The position numbers were made by a program, and so were the translations under genes. Shown in pieces: positions 1-7,812 of a stretch of 22,790 nt of DNA. The DNA is from Pseudomonadota bacterium (GTDB lineage: Bacteria > Pseudomonadota > Alphaproteobacteria > Rhodospirillales > Magnetospirillaceae): positions 1 to 22,790 of the forward strand of contig JAEXAH010000118.1 of NCBI GenBank assembly GCA_023458315.1. The letters run 5' to 3'. Under the pieces are notes generated by a model. The model saw nothing but the letters and a program-made list of their open reading frames with translations. It was not told the DNA's origin and searched no databases. How positions within the stretch are numbered: the first letter of the stretch is position 1; every line of letters starts with the position of its first letter.

Positions 1-903
1 ACCCGGACCGGCGCCCCGGTGCTGAGCCAGCCGGTGCCGCCGCCGCTGGAACGTCCGGCGGTGGTGCAACCCGCCGTCGCCGCCACGCCCGCCATCGCCG
101 CCCCAGAACCGGCCCCGACTGCGCCCCCCGTGACCAAGGCGGCGGTTCTGACACCGGCACCGCAGCCCGTGGAACCGGTCGAGCCGAAGGCGCTGCCCGC
201 CGACGGCAAGCCGGTGGTGGTGATCGACCCCGGCCATGGCGGTGTCGATCCCGGCGCCATCGGCGTGTCCGGCATCTACGAGAAGTACATCACCCTGGCG
301 GTGGCCCGCGAGTTGAAGGCGTCGCTGGAAAAGAACGGTCGCTACAAGGTGCATCTGACCCGCGACCGCGACATCTTCATCCGTCTGCGCGACCGTGTCG
401 CCATCGCCCGGCAGTACAACGCCGATTTGTTCATTTCGTTGCACGCCGATTCGGTGGGCAATCCGCAGCTCAAGGGCCTGTCGGTCTATACCCTGTCGCA
501 GAACGCCTCGGATTCCGAGGCCCAGGCCCTGGCCGACAAGGAAAACAAGGCCGACCTGATCGCCGGAATCGACCTCAGCCACGAATCCGCCGACGTCGCC
601 AACATCCTGATCGATCTGGCCCAGCGCGAAACCATGAACCGCTCGGCCGGGTTCGCCGGCGGCGTGGTCGACGAGGTCGGGCGCGAGACGCCGTTGCTGG
701 GCAACACCCACCGCTTCGCCGGGTTCGCCGTGCTGAAGGCGCCGGACGTTCCCTCGGTGCTGATCGAATTGGGCTATCTGTCCAACGACGCCGAGGAACG
801 CAACCTGCGCCAGCCCGAATACCGCACCAAGCTGGCCAAGGGCATCAGCCGCGCCGTGGACCGTTTCTTTCTACAGGGACAGAAGGCGGCGCGCCGCCCG
901 TGA
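1..903 (+). CDS. amiC: N-acetylmuramoyl-L-alanine amidase (Amidase_3), 5' end missing
   Basis: Periplasmic zinc amidase that cuts the bond between N-acetylmuramic acid and the stem peptide of peptidoglycan, used in cell separation and wall turnover. The frame is open from base 1, so the true start and any signal peptide or AMIN domain lie outside the window. The visible part opens with a Pro/Ala-rich linker of about 65 residues and then a complete Amidase_3 domain. Zinc-ligand and catalytic motifs are visible: DPGHGG, the Glu in GIYEKY, SLHAD, and the Glu in LIELGYLSN near the C-terminus. PBP1A follows 84 bases downstream on the same strand, and an amidase-PBP1A-prfB order is, from memory, common in alphaproteobacteria. 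The family assignment is secure; the symbol amiC rather than amiA/B is by analogy. Confidence 0.93.
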   Translation, partial: TRTGAPVLSQPVPPPLERPAVVQPAVAATPAIAAPEPAPTAPPVTKAAVLTPAPQPVEPVEPKALPADGKPVVVIDPGHGGVDPGAIGVSGIYEKYITLAVARELKASLEKNGRYKVHLTRDRDIFIRLRDRVAIARQYNADLFISLHADSVGNPQLKGLSVYTLSQNASDSEAQALADKENKADLIAGIDLSHESADVANILIDLAQRETMNRSAGFAGGVVDEVGRETPLLGNTHRFAGFAVLKAPDVPSVLIELGYLSNDAEERNLRQPEYRTKLAKGISRAVDRFFLQGQKAARRP

Positions 904-987
904 TGCGCCTCGTCCCTTCGGCGGCTTGACGCCGCCCCGCCATCGGGGGTACCACCGCCCGACCGGCCCCTTGCCGAAACTGGACCC

Positions 988-3498
988 ATGCTCCGCTTCA
1001 TCGCCATCCTCTTCAGCCTTGTCTTCCTGCTGGCGGTTTCCGCGGCGGGCGGCGCGCTTTATCTGTTCTGGCATTACGGCCGCGGCCTGCCGGATTACCA
1101 TCAGCTTGCCCATTACGAGCCGCCGATCACCACCCGCGTCTATGGTGGCGACGGCCGTCTGGTGGCGGAATACGCGGTGGAAAAGCGCGCTTTCGTGCCG
1201 CTGAACGCCATTCCGCAGCGGGTCAAGGATGCGTTCCTGTCGGCCGAGGACAAGAATTTCTACGAACATGCGGGCGTCGATCCGTGGGGTGTCGCCCGCG
1301 CGGTGGTGGTCAACCTGCGCAACAAGGGGCTGGGCGCCGACCGTCGCCCGGTGGGCGCGTCGACCATCACCCAGCAGGTGGCCAAGAACTTCCTGCTGAC
1401 CAACGAGGTGTCCATCGAGCGCAAGATCAAGGAGGCCATCCTGGCCTTCCGCATCGAACGCGCCTTCACCAAGGACCATATCCTCGAGCTGTATCTGAAC
1501 GAAATCTACCTGGGCATGGGCAATTACGGCGTCGCCGCCGCCGGGTTGAACTATTTCAACCGGGCGCTGGACGACCTGTCCATCGCCGAGGCCGCCTATC
1601 TGGCGGCGCTGCCCAAGGCCCCCAACAACTACCATCCGGTCCGTCATGCCCAGGCGGCCAAGGAACGCCGCGACTGGGTCATCGGCCGCATGTTCGAGGA
1701 CGGCAAGATCACCCGCGCCGAATACGAGGCGGCGGTGGCCGAACCGCTGGTCATGCGCAAGCGCGACGGCAACCAGATGATCGTCGGCGCCGATTACTTC
1801 GCCGAGGACATCCGCCGCGATCTGGTGGCGCGCTATGGCGAGGACGCGCTGTACAAGGGCGGCCTGGTGGTGCGTTCCACCGTGGACGCCGACCTTCAGG
1901 CCCATGCCTCCAAGGTGCTGCGCGGCGGGCTGATGGGCTATGACCGTCGCCACGGCTGGCGCGGTCCGGTCGCCCGCATCCAGCCCGGCCAGGGCTGGCA
2001 GCAGCGCCTGGGCGCCGTGCCGTTCCCGGCGGGCGGCGAGCCGTGGGAACTGGCGGTGGTGCTGTCGCTGTCCGACCAGTCGGCGGCCATCGGCCTGAAC
2101 GGCGGCCGCACCGGCATCATTCCGTTCTCGGAAATGCGCTGGGCGCGGCCGTGGATGAAGGACCAGCATGTGGGCGCACCGCCGCGCAAGCCCGGCGACG
2201 TGGTCCAGCCCGGCGACGTGGTGCTGGTCGAGGAAGCGGTCAAGGGCGACGACGGCAAGGCGCTGGCCCCCGGTTCCTATGGCCTGCGCCAGATTCCCAA
2301 GGTCGAGGGCGCGCTGGTGGCGCTGGACCCCCATACCGGCCGCGTGCTGGCCATGGTCGGCGGCTGGTCCTATTCCAAGAGCCAGTTCAACCGCGCCACC
2401 CAGGCGTTGCGTCAGCCCGGTTCGGCGTACAAGCCCTTCGTCTATCTGGCGGCGCTGGAAAGCGGCTATACCCCGTCCTCGCTGGTGCTGGACGCCCCCA
2501 TCGCCTTGCCGCAGGGGCCGGGACTGCCGCTGTGGCGGCCCAAGAATTACGGCGGCGACTTTCTGGGGCCGACCACGCTGCGCGTCGGCATCGAAAAGTC
2601 GCGCAACCTGATGACCGTGCGTCTGGCCCAGGCGGTCGGCATGGACAAGGTGGCCGATTACTCCACCCGCTTCGGCATCTACGACAATCTGCCCAAGGTG
2701 CTGTCCATGGCCCTGGGCGCGGGTGAAACTACCGTGCTGCGGCTGGCGGCCTCTTACGGCATGCTGGTCAACGGCGGCAAGAAGATCACGCCGACCCTGG
2801 TGGACCGCATCCAGGACCGCCAGGGCCGCACCATCTTCGTGCACGACAAGCGGTTCTGCGACGGCTGCTGGCCGGTACAGTTCGCCGACCAGGACATGCC
2901 GCGCCTGCCCGACATCCGCGAACAGATCGTCGATCCGGTTTCGGCCTATCAGATGGTGTCCATCCTGGAAGGCGTGGTGCAGCGCGGCACCGGCAAGTCG
3001 GTGTCGGCGATCGGCAAGCCGCTGGCGGGCAAGACCGGCACCTCCAACGACAGCCACGACGTCTGGTTCGCCGGGTTCTCGCCCGATCTGGTGGCGGTGG
3101 TGTTCGTCGGCTTCGACGACCCGGCCAGCCTGGGCGACAAGGAAACCGGCGGCGCCATTGCCGCGCCCATCTTCCGCGACTTCATGGCCTATGCCCTCAA
3201 GGACCAGACGGCGACGCCGTTCCGCGTGCCGTCGGGGGTGCGTCTGGTGCGGGTCAATGCCGGAACCGGCCGCCCGGCCATGCCCGGCGACCCCAAGGTC
3301 ATCCTGGAGGCGTTCAAATCCACCGACCCCATGCCCGACGAGGACGAACACGTCCTGGAAGGCGAGGGCACCGAGGGCTTCACCTTCCAGCCCTTGCCCG
3401 AGGAAGGCGCCAGCGCCCCGGCCGACGGCGTTCCCGGCATGCCCGCGGCCATGCCGCAGGCCCCCGCCGCCGCCCCCATGCCGGGTGGTCTTTATTGA
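988..3498 (+). CDS. mrcA: Penicillin-binding protein 1A (bifunctional transglycosylase/transpeptidase)
   Basis: Class A PBP of 836 residues, anchored in the inner membrane, that polymerises glycan strands and cross-links stem peptides. An N-terminal membrane anchor (about residues 3-28) precedes the GT51 glycosyltransferase domain, with catalytic Glu87 in SAEDKNFYEHAG and the STITQQ and LNEIYLG motifs. A middle OB-like segment (about 300-420) leads to the transpeptidase, with nucleophile Ser479 in GSAYK, SRN at 538-540 and KTGT starting at 682. The tail after about residue 780 is acidic, then Pro/Ala-rich. The ATG at 988 has only a weak upstream TGGA, but the hydrophobic anchor begins right there, so this start is preferred. 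The stop lies 2 bases from the stop of convergent alkA. Confidence 0.96.
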   Translation: MLRFIAILFSLVFLLAVSAAGGALYLFWHYGRGLPDYHQLAHYEPPITTRVYGGDGRLVAEYAVEKRAFVPLNAIPQRVKDAFLSAEDKNFYEHAGVDPWGVARAVVVNLRNKGLGADRRPVGASTITQQVAKNFLLTNEVSIERKIKEAILAFRIERAFTKDHILELYLNEIYLGMGNYGVAAAGLNYFNRALDDLSIAEAAYLAALPKAPNNYHPVRHAQAAKERRDWVIGRMFEDGKITRAEYEAAVAEPLVMRKRDGNQMIVGADYFAEDIRRDLVARYGEDALYKGGLVVRSTVDADLQAHASKVLRGGLMGYDRRHGWRGPVARIQPGQGWQQRLGAVPFPAGGEPWELAVVLSLSDQSAAIGLNGGRTGIIPFSEMRWARPWMKDQHVGAPPRKPGDVVQPGDVVLVEEAVKGDDGKALAPGSYGLRQIPKVEGALVALDPHTGRVLAMVGGWSYSKSQFNRATQALRQPGSAYKPFVYLAALESGYTPSSLVLDAPIALPQGPGLPLWRPKNYGGDFLGPTTLRVGIEKSRNLMTVRLAQAVGMDKVADYSTRFGIYDNLPKVLSMALGAGETTVLRLAASYGMLVNGGKKITPTLVDRIQDRQGRTIFVHDKRFCDGCWPVQFADQDMPRLPDIREQIVDPVSAYQMVSILEGVVQRGTGKSVSAIGKPLAGKTGTSNDSHDVWFAGFSPDLVAVVFVGFDDPASLGDKETGGAIAAPIFRDFMAYALKDQTATPFRVPSGVRLVRVNAGTGRPAMPGDPKVILEAFKSTDPMPDEDEHVLEGEGTEGFTFQPLPEEGASAPADGVPGMPAAMPQAPAAAPMPGGLY

Positions 3499-3500
3499 CG

Positions 3501-4358
3501 TCAGTACCCCTGGTCGCTCTGCCACGCCCACAGATGGGCGGCCAGCAGGGCGCGCCAGGGGGTGAATTGCGCCAGCCAGCGGGCGGTGTGGCGGTCGTCC
3601 GGCCGCTCGGGCAGCGACAGCAGCGATTGCAGGCCGCGCCGCACGGCGGCGTCGCCGTGCAGCGATCCGTCCAACCAGCCGAAGCCGCGTAACAGGGTGT
3701 AGCTGATTGTCCACGGGCCGATGCCCGGGACGTCCAGCAATTCCCGCTCCAGTTCCGCCGCCGGGCGGGTCGGGTCCAGGTTCAGGCCGCCATCGCGGAC
3801 CCGGCGGGCGATTTCCGCCAAAGTCCGCGCCTTGCCGCCGGAAAAGCCGCAGCGACGCATCCCGTCCTCGCCCAGCGCCAGGATGTCGGCGGCTTCGGGC
3901 GGGCACAGCAGGCCGTTTTCATGGCGCAGCCCCACCGTCTGGATCAGGCGGCGGCGGATGGACAATGCGGCGCCGACGCTGATCTGCTGCCCGGTCACGG
4001 CCCAGGCCAGCGCCTCGAACGGCGTCGCGGTCTGGGGCAGGCGCAGGCCCGACTGGCGGGCGATCAGGCGGCCCAGATCGGGGTGGTCGCGGTGGGCGAC
4101 CTCGAATTCCGTCACCGCCTGATCCAGTCCCAGCATGCGGCGCACCAATCCTTCGACGTCGTCGCCGTCCAGACTGGCGACCGCATGGTTGTCCTGGAAG
4201 CGTATCTCCAGACAGGCGGGGCGGCCCTGCCAGCACAGCCCCTTGCGAAAGCCGTCGGCGAACACCTGTTCGGCGGTGCCCGACGGGTCGCGGCCGTGAA
4301 AGGCCAGGATGTCGGCCACACGGAACCCGGCGGGCAGGGGCAGGGCGCAGCTTTTCAT
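3501..4358 (-). CDS. alkA: DNA-3-methyladenine glycosylase II (AlkA-type)
   Basis: Base-excision repair glycosylase that removes alkylated purines such as 3-methyladenine. Its 285 residues are close to the 282 of E. coli AlkA. An N-terminal AlkA_N-like domain (about 5-100) is followed by the HhH-GPD fold. The helix-hairpin-helix LDVPGIGPWT lies at about 208-217, and Asp236 in LHGDAAVRR is the likely catalytic Asp. The start ATG overlaps the TGA of ada by 4 bases (4355-4358), which implies translational coupling and a joint alkylation response. The open frame continues upstream to 4826, but that part is antisense-frame noise inside ada, and the ATG at 4358 gives the family-typical N-terminus. 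The gene is convergent with mrcA, with 2 bases between the stop codons. Confidence 0.94.
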   Translation of the reverse strand: MKSCALPLPAGFRVADILAFHGRDPSGTAEQVFADGFRKGLCWQGRPACLEIRFQDNHAVASLDGDDVEGLVRRMLGLDQAVTEFEVAHRDHPDLGRLIARQSGLRLPQTATPFEALAWAVTGQQISVGAALSIRRRLIQTVGLRHENGLLCPPEAADILALGEDGMRRCGFSGGKARTLAEIARRVRDGGLNLDPTRPAAELERELLDVPGIGPWTISYTLLRGFGWLDGSLHGDAAVRRGLQSLLSLPERPDDRHTARWLAQFTPWRALLAAHLWAWQSDQGY

Positions 4359-5392
4359 GGTTCCCCCTCGCGGTTCAGCAGAATCCGTTTGCGTTCGATG
4401 CCCCAGCGATAGCCCGACAGCCCCCCGTCGGTGCGCACCACCCGGTGGCAGGGAATGGCGATGGCGTGGGCGTTGGCGGCGCAGGCCCCGGCCACCGCCC
4501 GCACCGCGTCGGGGCGGCCGATGCGGGCGGCGACATCGCTGTAGCTGACGGTGCCGCCGGGCGGAATATGGCGCAGTTCCTGCCAGACCCGTTGCTGAAA
4601 GGCGGTGCCGCGAATGTCCAGCGGCAGGTCCAGCCCGGCCTTGGGATTTTCGGCGGCGGCGATCACCGCCGCAATCAGATGCTCGAAACCGGGATCGCCG
4701 CCGATCAGCTCCGCCTTGGGGAAGCGGTCCTGAAGGTCGCGGACCAGTTCTTCGGGGTCGTCGTCCAGCAGGATGGCGCATACGCCGCGTTCGCTGCGCG
4801 CCACCAGCACCGCCCCCAGCGAGCACTGCCCCACGGCGAAATGGATGATTGCCCGGGTGCCGCCCTGGCGAAAGGCGGTCGGGGTCATGCCCAGCACCTG
4901 CGGCGCCGTCTCGTACAGGCGGCCGCTGGAGCCGAATCCGGCGGCGTAAAGACTGTCGGTGACGCTGTTATGCGGTTGGGTCAGTTGCTCTTGCAGGCGG
5001 CGGGCGCGCAGGGCGGCGGCATAGGCGCGCGGCGTCACCCCGGTGCGTTCGCGGAACAGGCGGTGCAGACGCGACGGGCTCAAGCCGCCCGCCGCCGCCA
5101 ACTCCGCCAGTTCCGGCACCCGTTCCGCCTGTTCGATCAGACGGCACAGGCGGGCGACCAGCGCCGCCTGGGCATCGGCCTGATCGGGGCGGCAGCGGCG
5201 GCAGGGGCGGAATCCGGCCTGTTCCGCCGCCGCGCAATCGGCATGAAAGGCGACGTTTTCCGGTTTCGGCCGTCGCGCGCCGCAGGACGGGCGGCAATAT
5301 ACCCCGGTGGTGCGCACCGAATAGACGAAGCGGCCATCGGCGCCCCGATCACGCGTCACCACCGCCTGCCAGCGCGGGTCTTGCTCGGTCAT
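4355..5392 (-). CDS. ada: Ada: methyl-sensing activator and O6-methylguanine-DNA methyltransferase
   Basis: Suicide repair protein and transcription activator of the adaptive response to alkylation (345 residues). The N-terminal zinc domain carries Cys33, Cys37, Cys64 and Cys67 (YCRPSC and PCRRC motifs); Cys33 aligns with the methylphosphotriester acceptor of E. coli Ada. An AraC-type HTH follows (about 75-165), then the methyltransferase domain with the PCHRV box and acceptor Cys315. Both acceptor cysteines are present, so both the repair and the switch function are expected. A GTG directly precedes the ATG at 5392; the AAGGG sequence upstream is 7 bases from the ATG and 4 from the GTG, so the ATG is preferred. 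alkA follows with a 4-base overlap. prfB is divergent, and a candidate promoter lies at 5425-5453. Confidence 0.95.
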   Translation of the reverse strand: MTEQDPRWQAVVTRDRGADGRFVYSVRTTGVYCRPSCGARRPKPENVAFHADCAAAEQAGFRPCRRCRPDQADAQAALVARLCRLIEQAERVPELAELAAAGGLSPSRLHRLFRERTGVTPRAYAAALRARRLQEQLTQPHNSVTDSLYAAGFGSSGRLYETAPQVLGMTPTAFRQGGTRAIIHFAVGQCSLGAVLVARSERGVCAILLDDDPEELVRDLQDRFPKAELIGGDPGFEHLIAAVIAAAENPKAGLDLPLDIRGTAFQQRVWQELRHIPPGGTVSYSDVAARIGRPDAVRAVAGACAANAHAIAIPCHRVVRTDGGLSGYRWGIERKRILLNREGEP

Positions 5393-5424
5393 CACTTTGC
5401 CCTTGGTGGTGCTTTCCTGGGGGC

Positions 5425-5453
5425 AGCATAACCCGGCGGTGGCGACCTGACAC
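5425..5453 (-). promoter_or_regulatory. Candidate sigma-70 promoter of ada-alkA
   Basis: On the minus strand GTGTCA (-35, 5453-5448) and TATGCT (-10, 5430-5425) are separated by exactly 17 bases; each matches 4 of 6 consensus positions. It would give a leader of about 25 bases before the ada ATG. I could not pick out a convincing Ada box upstream. Confidence 0.4.
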
Positions 5454-5484
5454 TCCGCCGCTTGTCGTCGAATTCAGGGGACCG

Positions 5485-5513
5485 TTGCGAAATGCGCGTC
5501 CTTCCCCTACAAC
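5485..5513 (+). promoter_or_regulatory. Candidate sigma-70 promoter of prfB
   Basis: TTGCGA (5485-5490) and TACAAC (5508-5513) have 17-base spacing, each 4 of 6 to consensus. Transcription would begin near 5520, about 27 bases before the GTG start. It lies back to back with the ada promoter candidate. Confidence 0.45.
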
Positions 5514-5546
5514 AGCCGTTCGCGTTTGATATGGAAAGGAACCGCC

Positions 5547-6662
5547 GTGCGCGCCGAAATCGAAGCGCTGGCCCAGGACGTTCGCAGCTCCGTGGCCCTG
5601 CTCAAGCGTCACCTCAATTGGGACGAGGCGCTGATGCGCCTGGACGAACTGAACGCGGCGGCCGAAGACCCCAATCTGTGGAACGACGCCGAGCGCGCCC
5701 AGAAGCTGATGCAGGAACGCACCCGCCTGGACGGTCTGGTCCAGGGCTGCCGCGGCATGGAAAACGAAGTGGCCGAACTGGTCGAACTGATCGAGTTGGC
5801 CGACATGGAAGGTGACGCCGCCGTCGCCGCCGACGCCGAGGCCCAGTTGCGCGCCGTCAAGGACCGCGCCGCCAAGATGGAACTGGAAACCCTGTTGTCC
5901 GGCGAGGCCGACAGCAACGATTGCTATGTGGAAATCAACGCCGGCGCCGGCGGCACCGAGGCCCAGGATTGGGCCGAGATGATGCAGCGCATGTATTTCC
6001 GCTGGGCCGAGCAGCACGGCTACAAGGTCGAACTGGTGGAAGAAACCGCCGGTGAAGCGGCGGGCATCAAGTCCGTGACCATGAAGGTCATCGGCCACAA
6101 CGCCTATGGCTGGCTGAAGACCGAGGCGGGCGTGCACCGTCTGGTCCGCATCTCGCCGTTCGACAGCAACGCCCGCCGCCAGACCAGCTTCGCCTCGGTG
6201 TGGGTCTATCCCCAGGTGGACGACACCATCGACATCCAGATCAACGAAGGCGATTGCCGCATCGACACCTACCGCGCCTCGGGCGCGGGCGGTCAGCACA
6301 TCAACAAGACCGATTCGGCGGTGCGTATCACCCACATTCCCACCAATATCGTGGTGGCCTGCCAGACCGAGCGGTCGCAGCACCAGAACCGCGCGCGGGC
6401 CTGGGAAATGCTGCGTGCCCGCATGTACGAGGCCGAGTTGCAGAAGCGCGAGGCCGCCGCCCAGGCGCTGGAGGACACCAAGACCGATATCGGTTGGGGC
6501 CACCAGATCCGCTCTTACGTGTTGCAGCCCTACCAGATGGTCAAGGATCTGCGCACCAACGTGGAAACCTCGGACACCCAGGGCGTGCTGGATGGCGACC
6601 TGGACCAGTTCATGGCGGCGTCGCTGGCCAGCCGCATCAAGGGCAGCGACGAAAACGCCTGA
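5547..6662 (+). CDS. prfB: Peptide chain release factor 2
   Basis: Class I release factor that recognises UGA and UAA and triggers peptidyl-tRNA hydrolysis (371 residues). The SPF anticodon-like tripeptide that defines RF2 is at 203-205, and the catalytic GGQ is at 248-250 in the usual context (SGAGGQHINKTDSAVR). The frame can be read from a TTG at 5526, but the GTG at 5547 has AAAGGA 6 bases upstream and gives the family N-terminus MRAEIEAL, so it is chosen. The programmed +1 frameshift found near codon 26 in many bacteria is absent: the frame is continuous through the equivalent stretch (LKRHLNWDEAL) with no in-frame UGA. A strong terminator follows at 6693-6726. Confidence 0.97.
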   Translation: MRAEIEALAQDVRSSVALLKRHLNWDEALMRLDELNAAAEDPNLWNDAERAQKLMQERTRLDGLVQGCRGMENEVAELVELIELADMEGDAAVAADAEAQLRAVKDRAAKMELETLLSGEADSNDCYVEINAGAGGTEAQDWAEMMQRMYFRWAEQHGYKVELVEETAGEAAGIKSVTMKVIGHNAYGWLKTEAGVHRLVRISPFDSNARRQTSFASVWVYPQVDDTIDIQINEGDCRIDTYRASGAGGQHINKTDSAVRITHIPTNIVVACQTERSQHQNRARAWEMLRARMYEAELQKREAAAQALEDTKTDIGWGHQIRSYVLQPYQMVKDLRTNVETSDTQGVLDGDLDQFMAASLASRIKGSDENA

Positions 6663-6680
6663 TCCTTACCGAACTGTCAT

Positions 6681-6708
6681 TTGAATTGCCGCTGGCGGGA
6701 CCTATATG
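6681..6708 (+). promoter_or_regulatory. Candidate promoter of the Tim44-like gene, nested in the prfB terminator
   Basis: TTGAAT (6681-6686) and TATATG (6703-6708) are 16 bases apart. The -10 hexamer is the loop of the prfB terminator hairpin. The next gene starts only 18 bases after the U-tract, so its promoter should lie in or before the hairpin. Each hexamer matches 4 of 6. Confidence 0.4.
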
Positions 6709-6726
6709 GGTCCCGCCAACTTTTTT
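6693..6726 (+). terminator. Rho-independent terminator after prfB
   Basis: A perfect stem pairs TGGCGGGACC (6693-6702) with GGTCCCGCCA (6709-6718) across a 6-base loop (TATATG). It is followed by AC and six T residues (6721-6726). It begins about 30 bases after the prfB stop. Confidence 0.9.
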
Positions 6727-6743
6727 CCGCATAGGATATCGCC

Positions 6744-7760
6744 ATGAGGCACAAGCTGTTCGCCGTCCTCCTCAGCCTGGTGGTTGCCCTGTCCATGGGC
6801 GCCGAATCCTGGGCCAAGGCGGGCAAGGGCTCTAGCCTGGGCTCGCGCGGGTCGCGCACTGCCGACCGCCCCATCGAGCGCACCATCACCCCGCCGCCGC
6901 CCGCTTCCGCTCCCGCCCGTCCGGCGGTCGAGCAGGCGCCGCTGGCCGCCCCCGGCGCCGCCCAGCCCATGTACAATCCCGGCGCCGTGCGCCAGCCGGG
7001 CATGGCCGCCCAGCCCGGCATGGGCGCCATGCCCCAGGCCCAGCCCAGCTTCTTCCAGCGCAACCCCATGATGGCGGGCGTGCTGGGTGGTCTGGTGGGG
7101 GCGGGTATCGGCTCCATGCTGTTCGGCAACTCGCCCGCCCTGGCCGCCGCTTCCGAGGCGGCCCCCGGCGCCAGCGCCTTCGGCATGCTGATGCAGTTGG
7201 CGCTGATCGGCGGTCTGGCGTGGCTGGCCTTCCGCCTGTTCCGCCGCCGCGCCCAGCCGCAGCCGCAGGCCCAGGGCTATGACGCCGCCGCTGCCTATCA
7301 CCGCGAAGCCCCGGTCATGGGCCAGGCCGCCCCCGCCGCGCCGCGCGTCGAGAAGGAATTCGAGGTCAGCCCCGCCGACCAGGAAGAATTCTCGCGCATC
7401 ATCGACGGCGTGCAGCGCGCGTGGTCCGACGGCAACCCGGTGGCCCTGCGCCAGTTGGCGACCCCGGAAGTGGTCGGCTGGATGGGCGAGGATCAGGCCC
7501 GCGACCAGTCGCGTGGCGTCCGCAACATCATGGAAGACGTGCAGTTGCTGAAGGGCGACATCACCGAAACCTGGCGCGACGGCACCCTGGAATACGCCAC
7601 CGCCGTGATCACCTTCTCGGCCAAGGATTACGTGGTCCGTATCGCCGACAACCAGGTGGTCGAAGGCGACGCCGTCAACCCGGTGGAAAGCACCGAAGCC
7701 TGGACCTTCGTCCGCAGCCCCGGCGGCAAGTGGCTGCTGTCGGCCATCGAACAGGTCTGA
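6744..7760 (+). CDS. Membrane protein with C-terminal Tim44-like domain
   Basis: The 338-residue protein starts with a signal-like hydrophobic segment (about residues 5-24, ending near ESWA), then the Gly/Ser/Arg stretch KAGKGSSLGSRGSRT typical of bacterial Tim44-like proteins. A Pro/Ala/Met/Gln-rich low-complexity region (about 45-105) follows. A Gly-rich hydrophobic patch (about 110-128, GVLGGLVGAGIGSMLFG) and a membrane helix at about 146-165 ending in FRRR come next. The C-terminal 140 residues form the Tim44-like domain (VSPADQEEFSRIIDGVQRAWSDGN onward, ending in GGKWLLSAIEQV). Mitochondrial Tim44 tethers the import motor; the role of bacterial homologues is poorly defined, possibly membrane-protein assembly. 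AGGA lies 7 bases before the ATG. A strong hairpin follows the stop. Confidence 0.85.
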   Translation: MRHKLFAVLLSLVVALSMGAESWAKAGKGSSLGSRGSRTADRPIERTITPPPPASAPARPAVEQAPLAAPGAAQPMYNPGAVRQPGMAAQPGMGAMPQAQPSFFQRNPMMAGVLGGLVGAGIGSMLFGNSPALAAASEAAPGASAFGMLMQLALIGGLAWLAFRLFRRRAQPQPQAQGYDAAAAYHREAPVMGQAAPAAPRVEKEFEVSPADQEEFSRIIDGVQRAWSDGNPVALRQLATPEVVGWMGEDQARDQSRGVRNIMEDVQLLKGDITETWRDGTLEYATAVITFSAKDYVVRIADNQVVEGDAVNPVESTEAWTFVRSPGGKWLLSAIEQV

Positions 7761-7773
7761 GGCTTTGAAAGAG

Positions 7774-7807
7774 AAAGGCCGCCGTCCCGCAAGGGGCGGC
7801 GGCCTTT
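7774..7807. terminator. Bidirectional terminator between the Tim44-like and lipoprotein genes
   Basis: An 11-bp perfect stem (AAAGGCCGCCG 7774-7784 with CGGCGGCCTTT 7797-7807) continues inward through 3 GC pairs and a wobble to a GCAA tetraloop (7789-7792). T-rich sequence follows on both strands (TTTGTTGTTTA on plus, TTTCTCTTTC on minus). It lies between two convergent genes and can serve both. Confidence 0.88.
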
Positions 7808-7812
7808 GTTGT

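Noticed and set aside
904..987. Terminator or promoter in the amidase-mrcA gap
   Set aside because: GGCGGC-TTGAC-GCCGCC can form a short stem, but there is no U-tract; TTGACG lacks a credible -10 at 16-18 bases.
871..3906. A 1011-codon open frame on the minus strand opposite mrcA
   Set aside because: It is rich in Arg, Gly, His and Ala with no domain, typical of antisense reading of a GC-rich gene; mrcA on the other strand has all catalytic motifs.
5470..5505. An Ada box (AAAGCGCA-like) near GCGAAATGCGCG
   Set aside because: The match is poor, and the segment overlaps the prfB -35 instead of sitting just upstream of the ada promoter.
5547..5650. Programmed frameshift in prfB
   Set aside because: The frame is continuous with no in-frame UGA or CUUUGA slippery site at the usual place.
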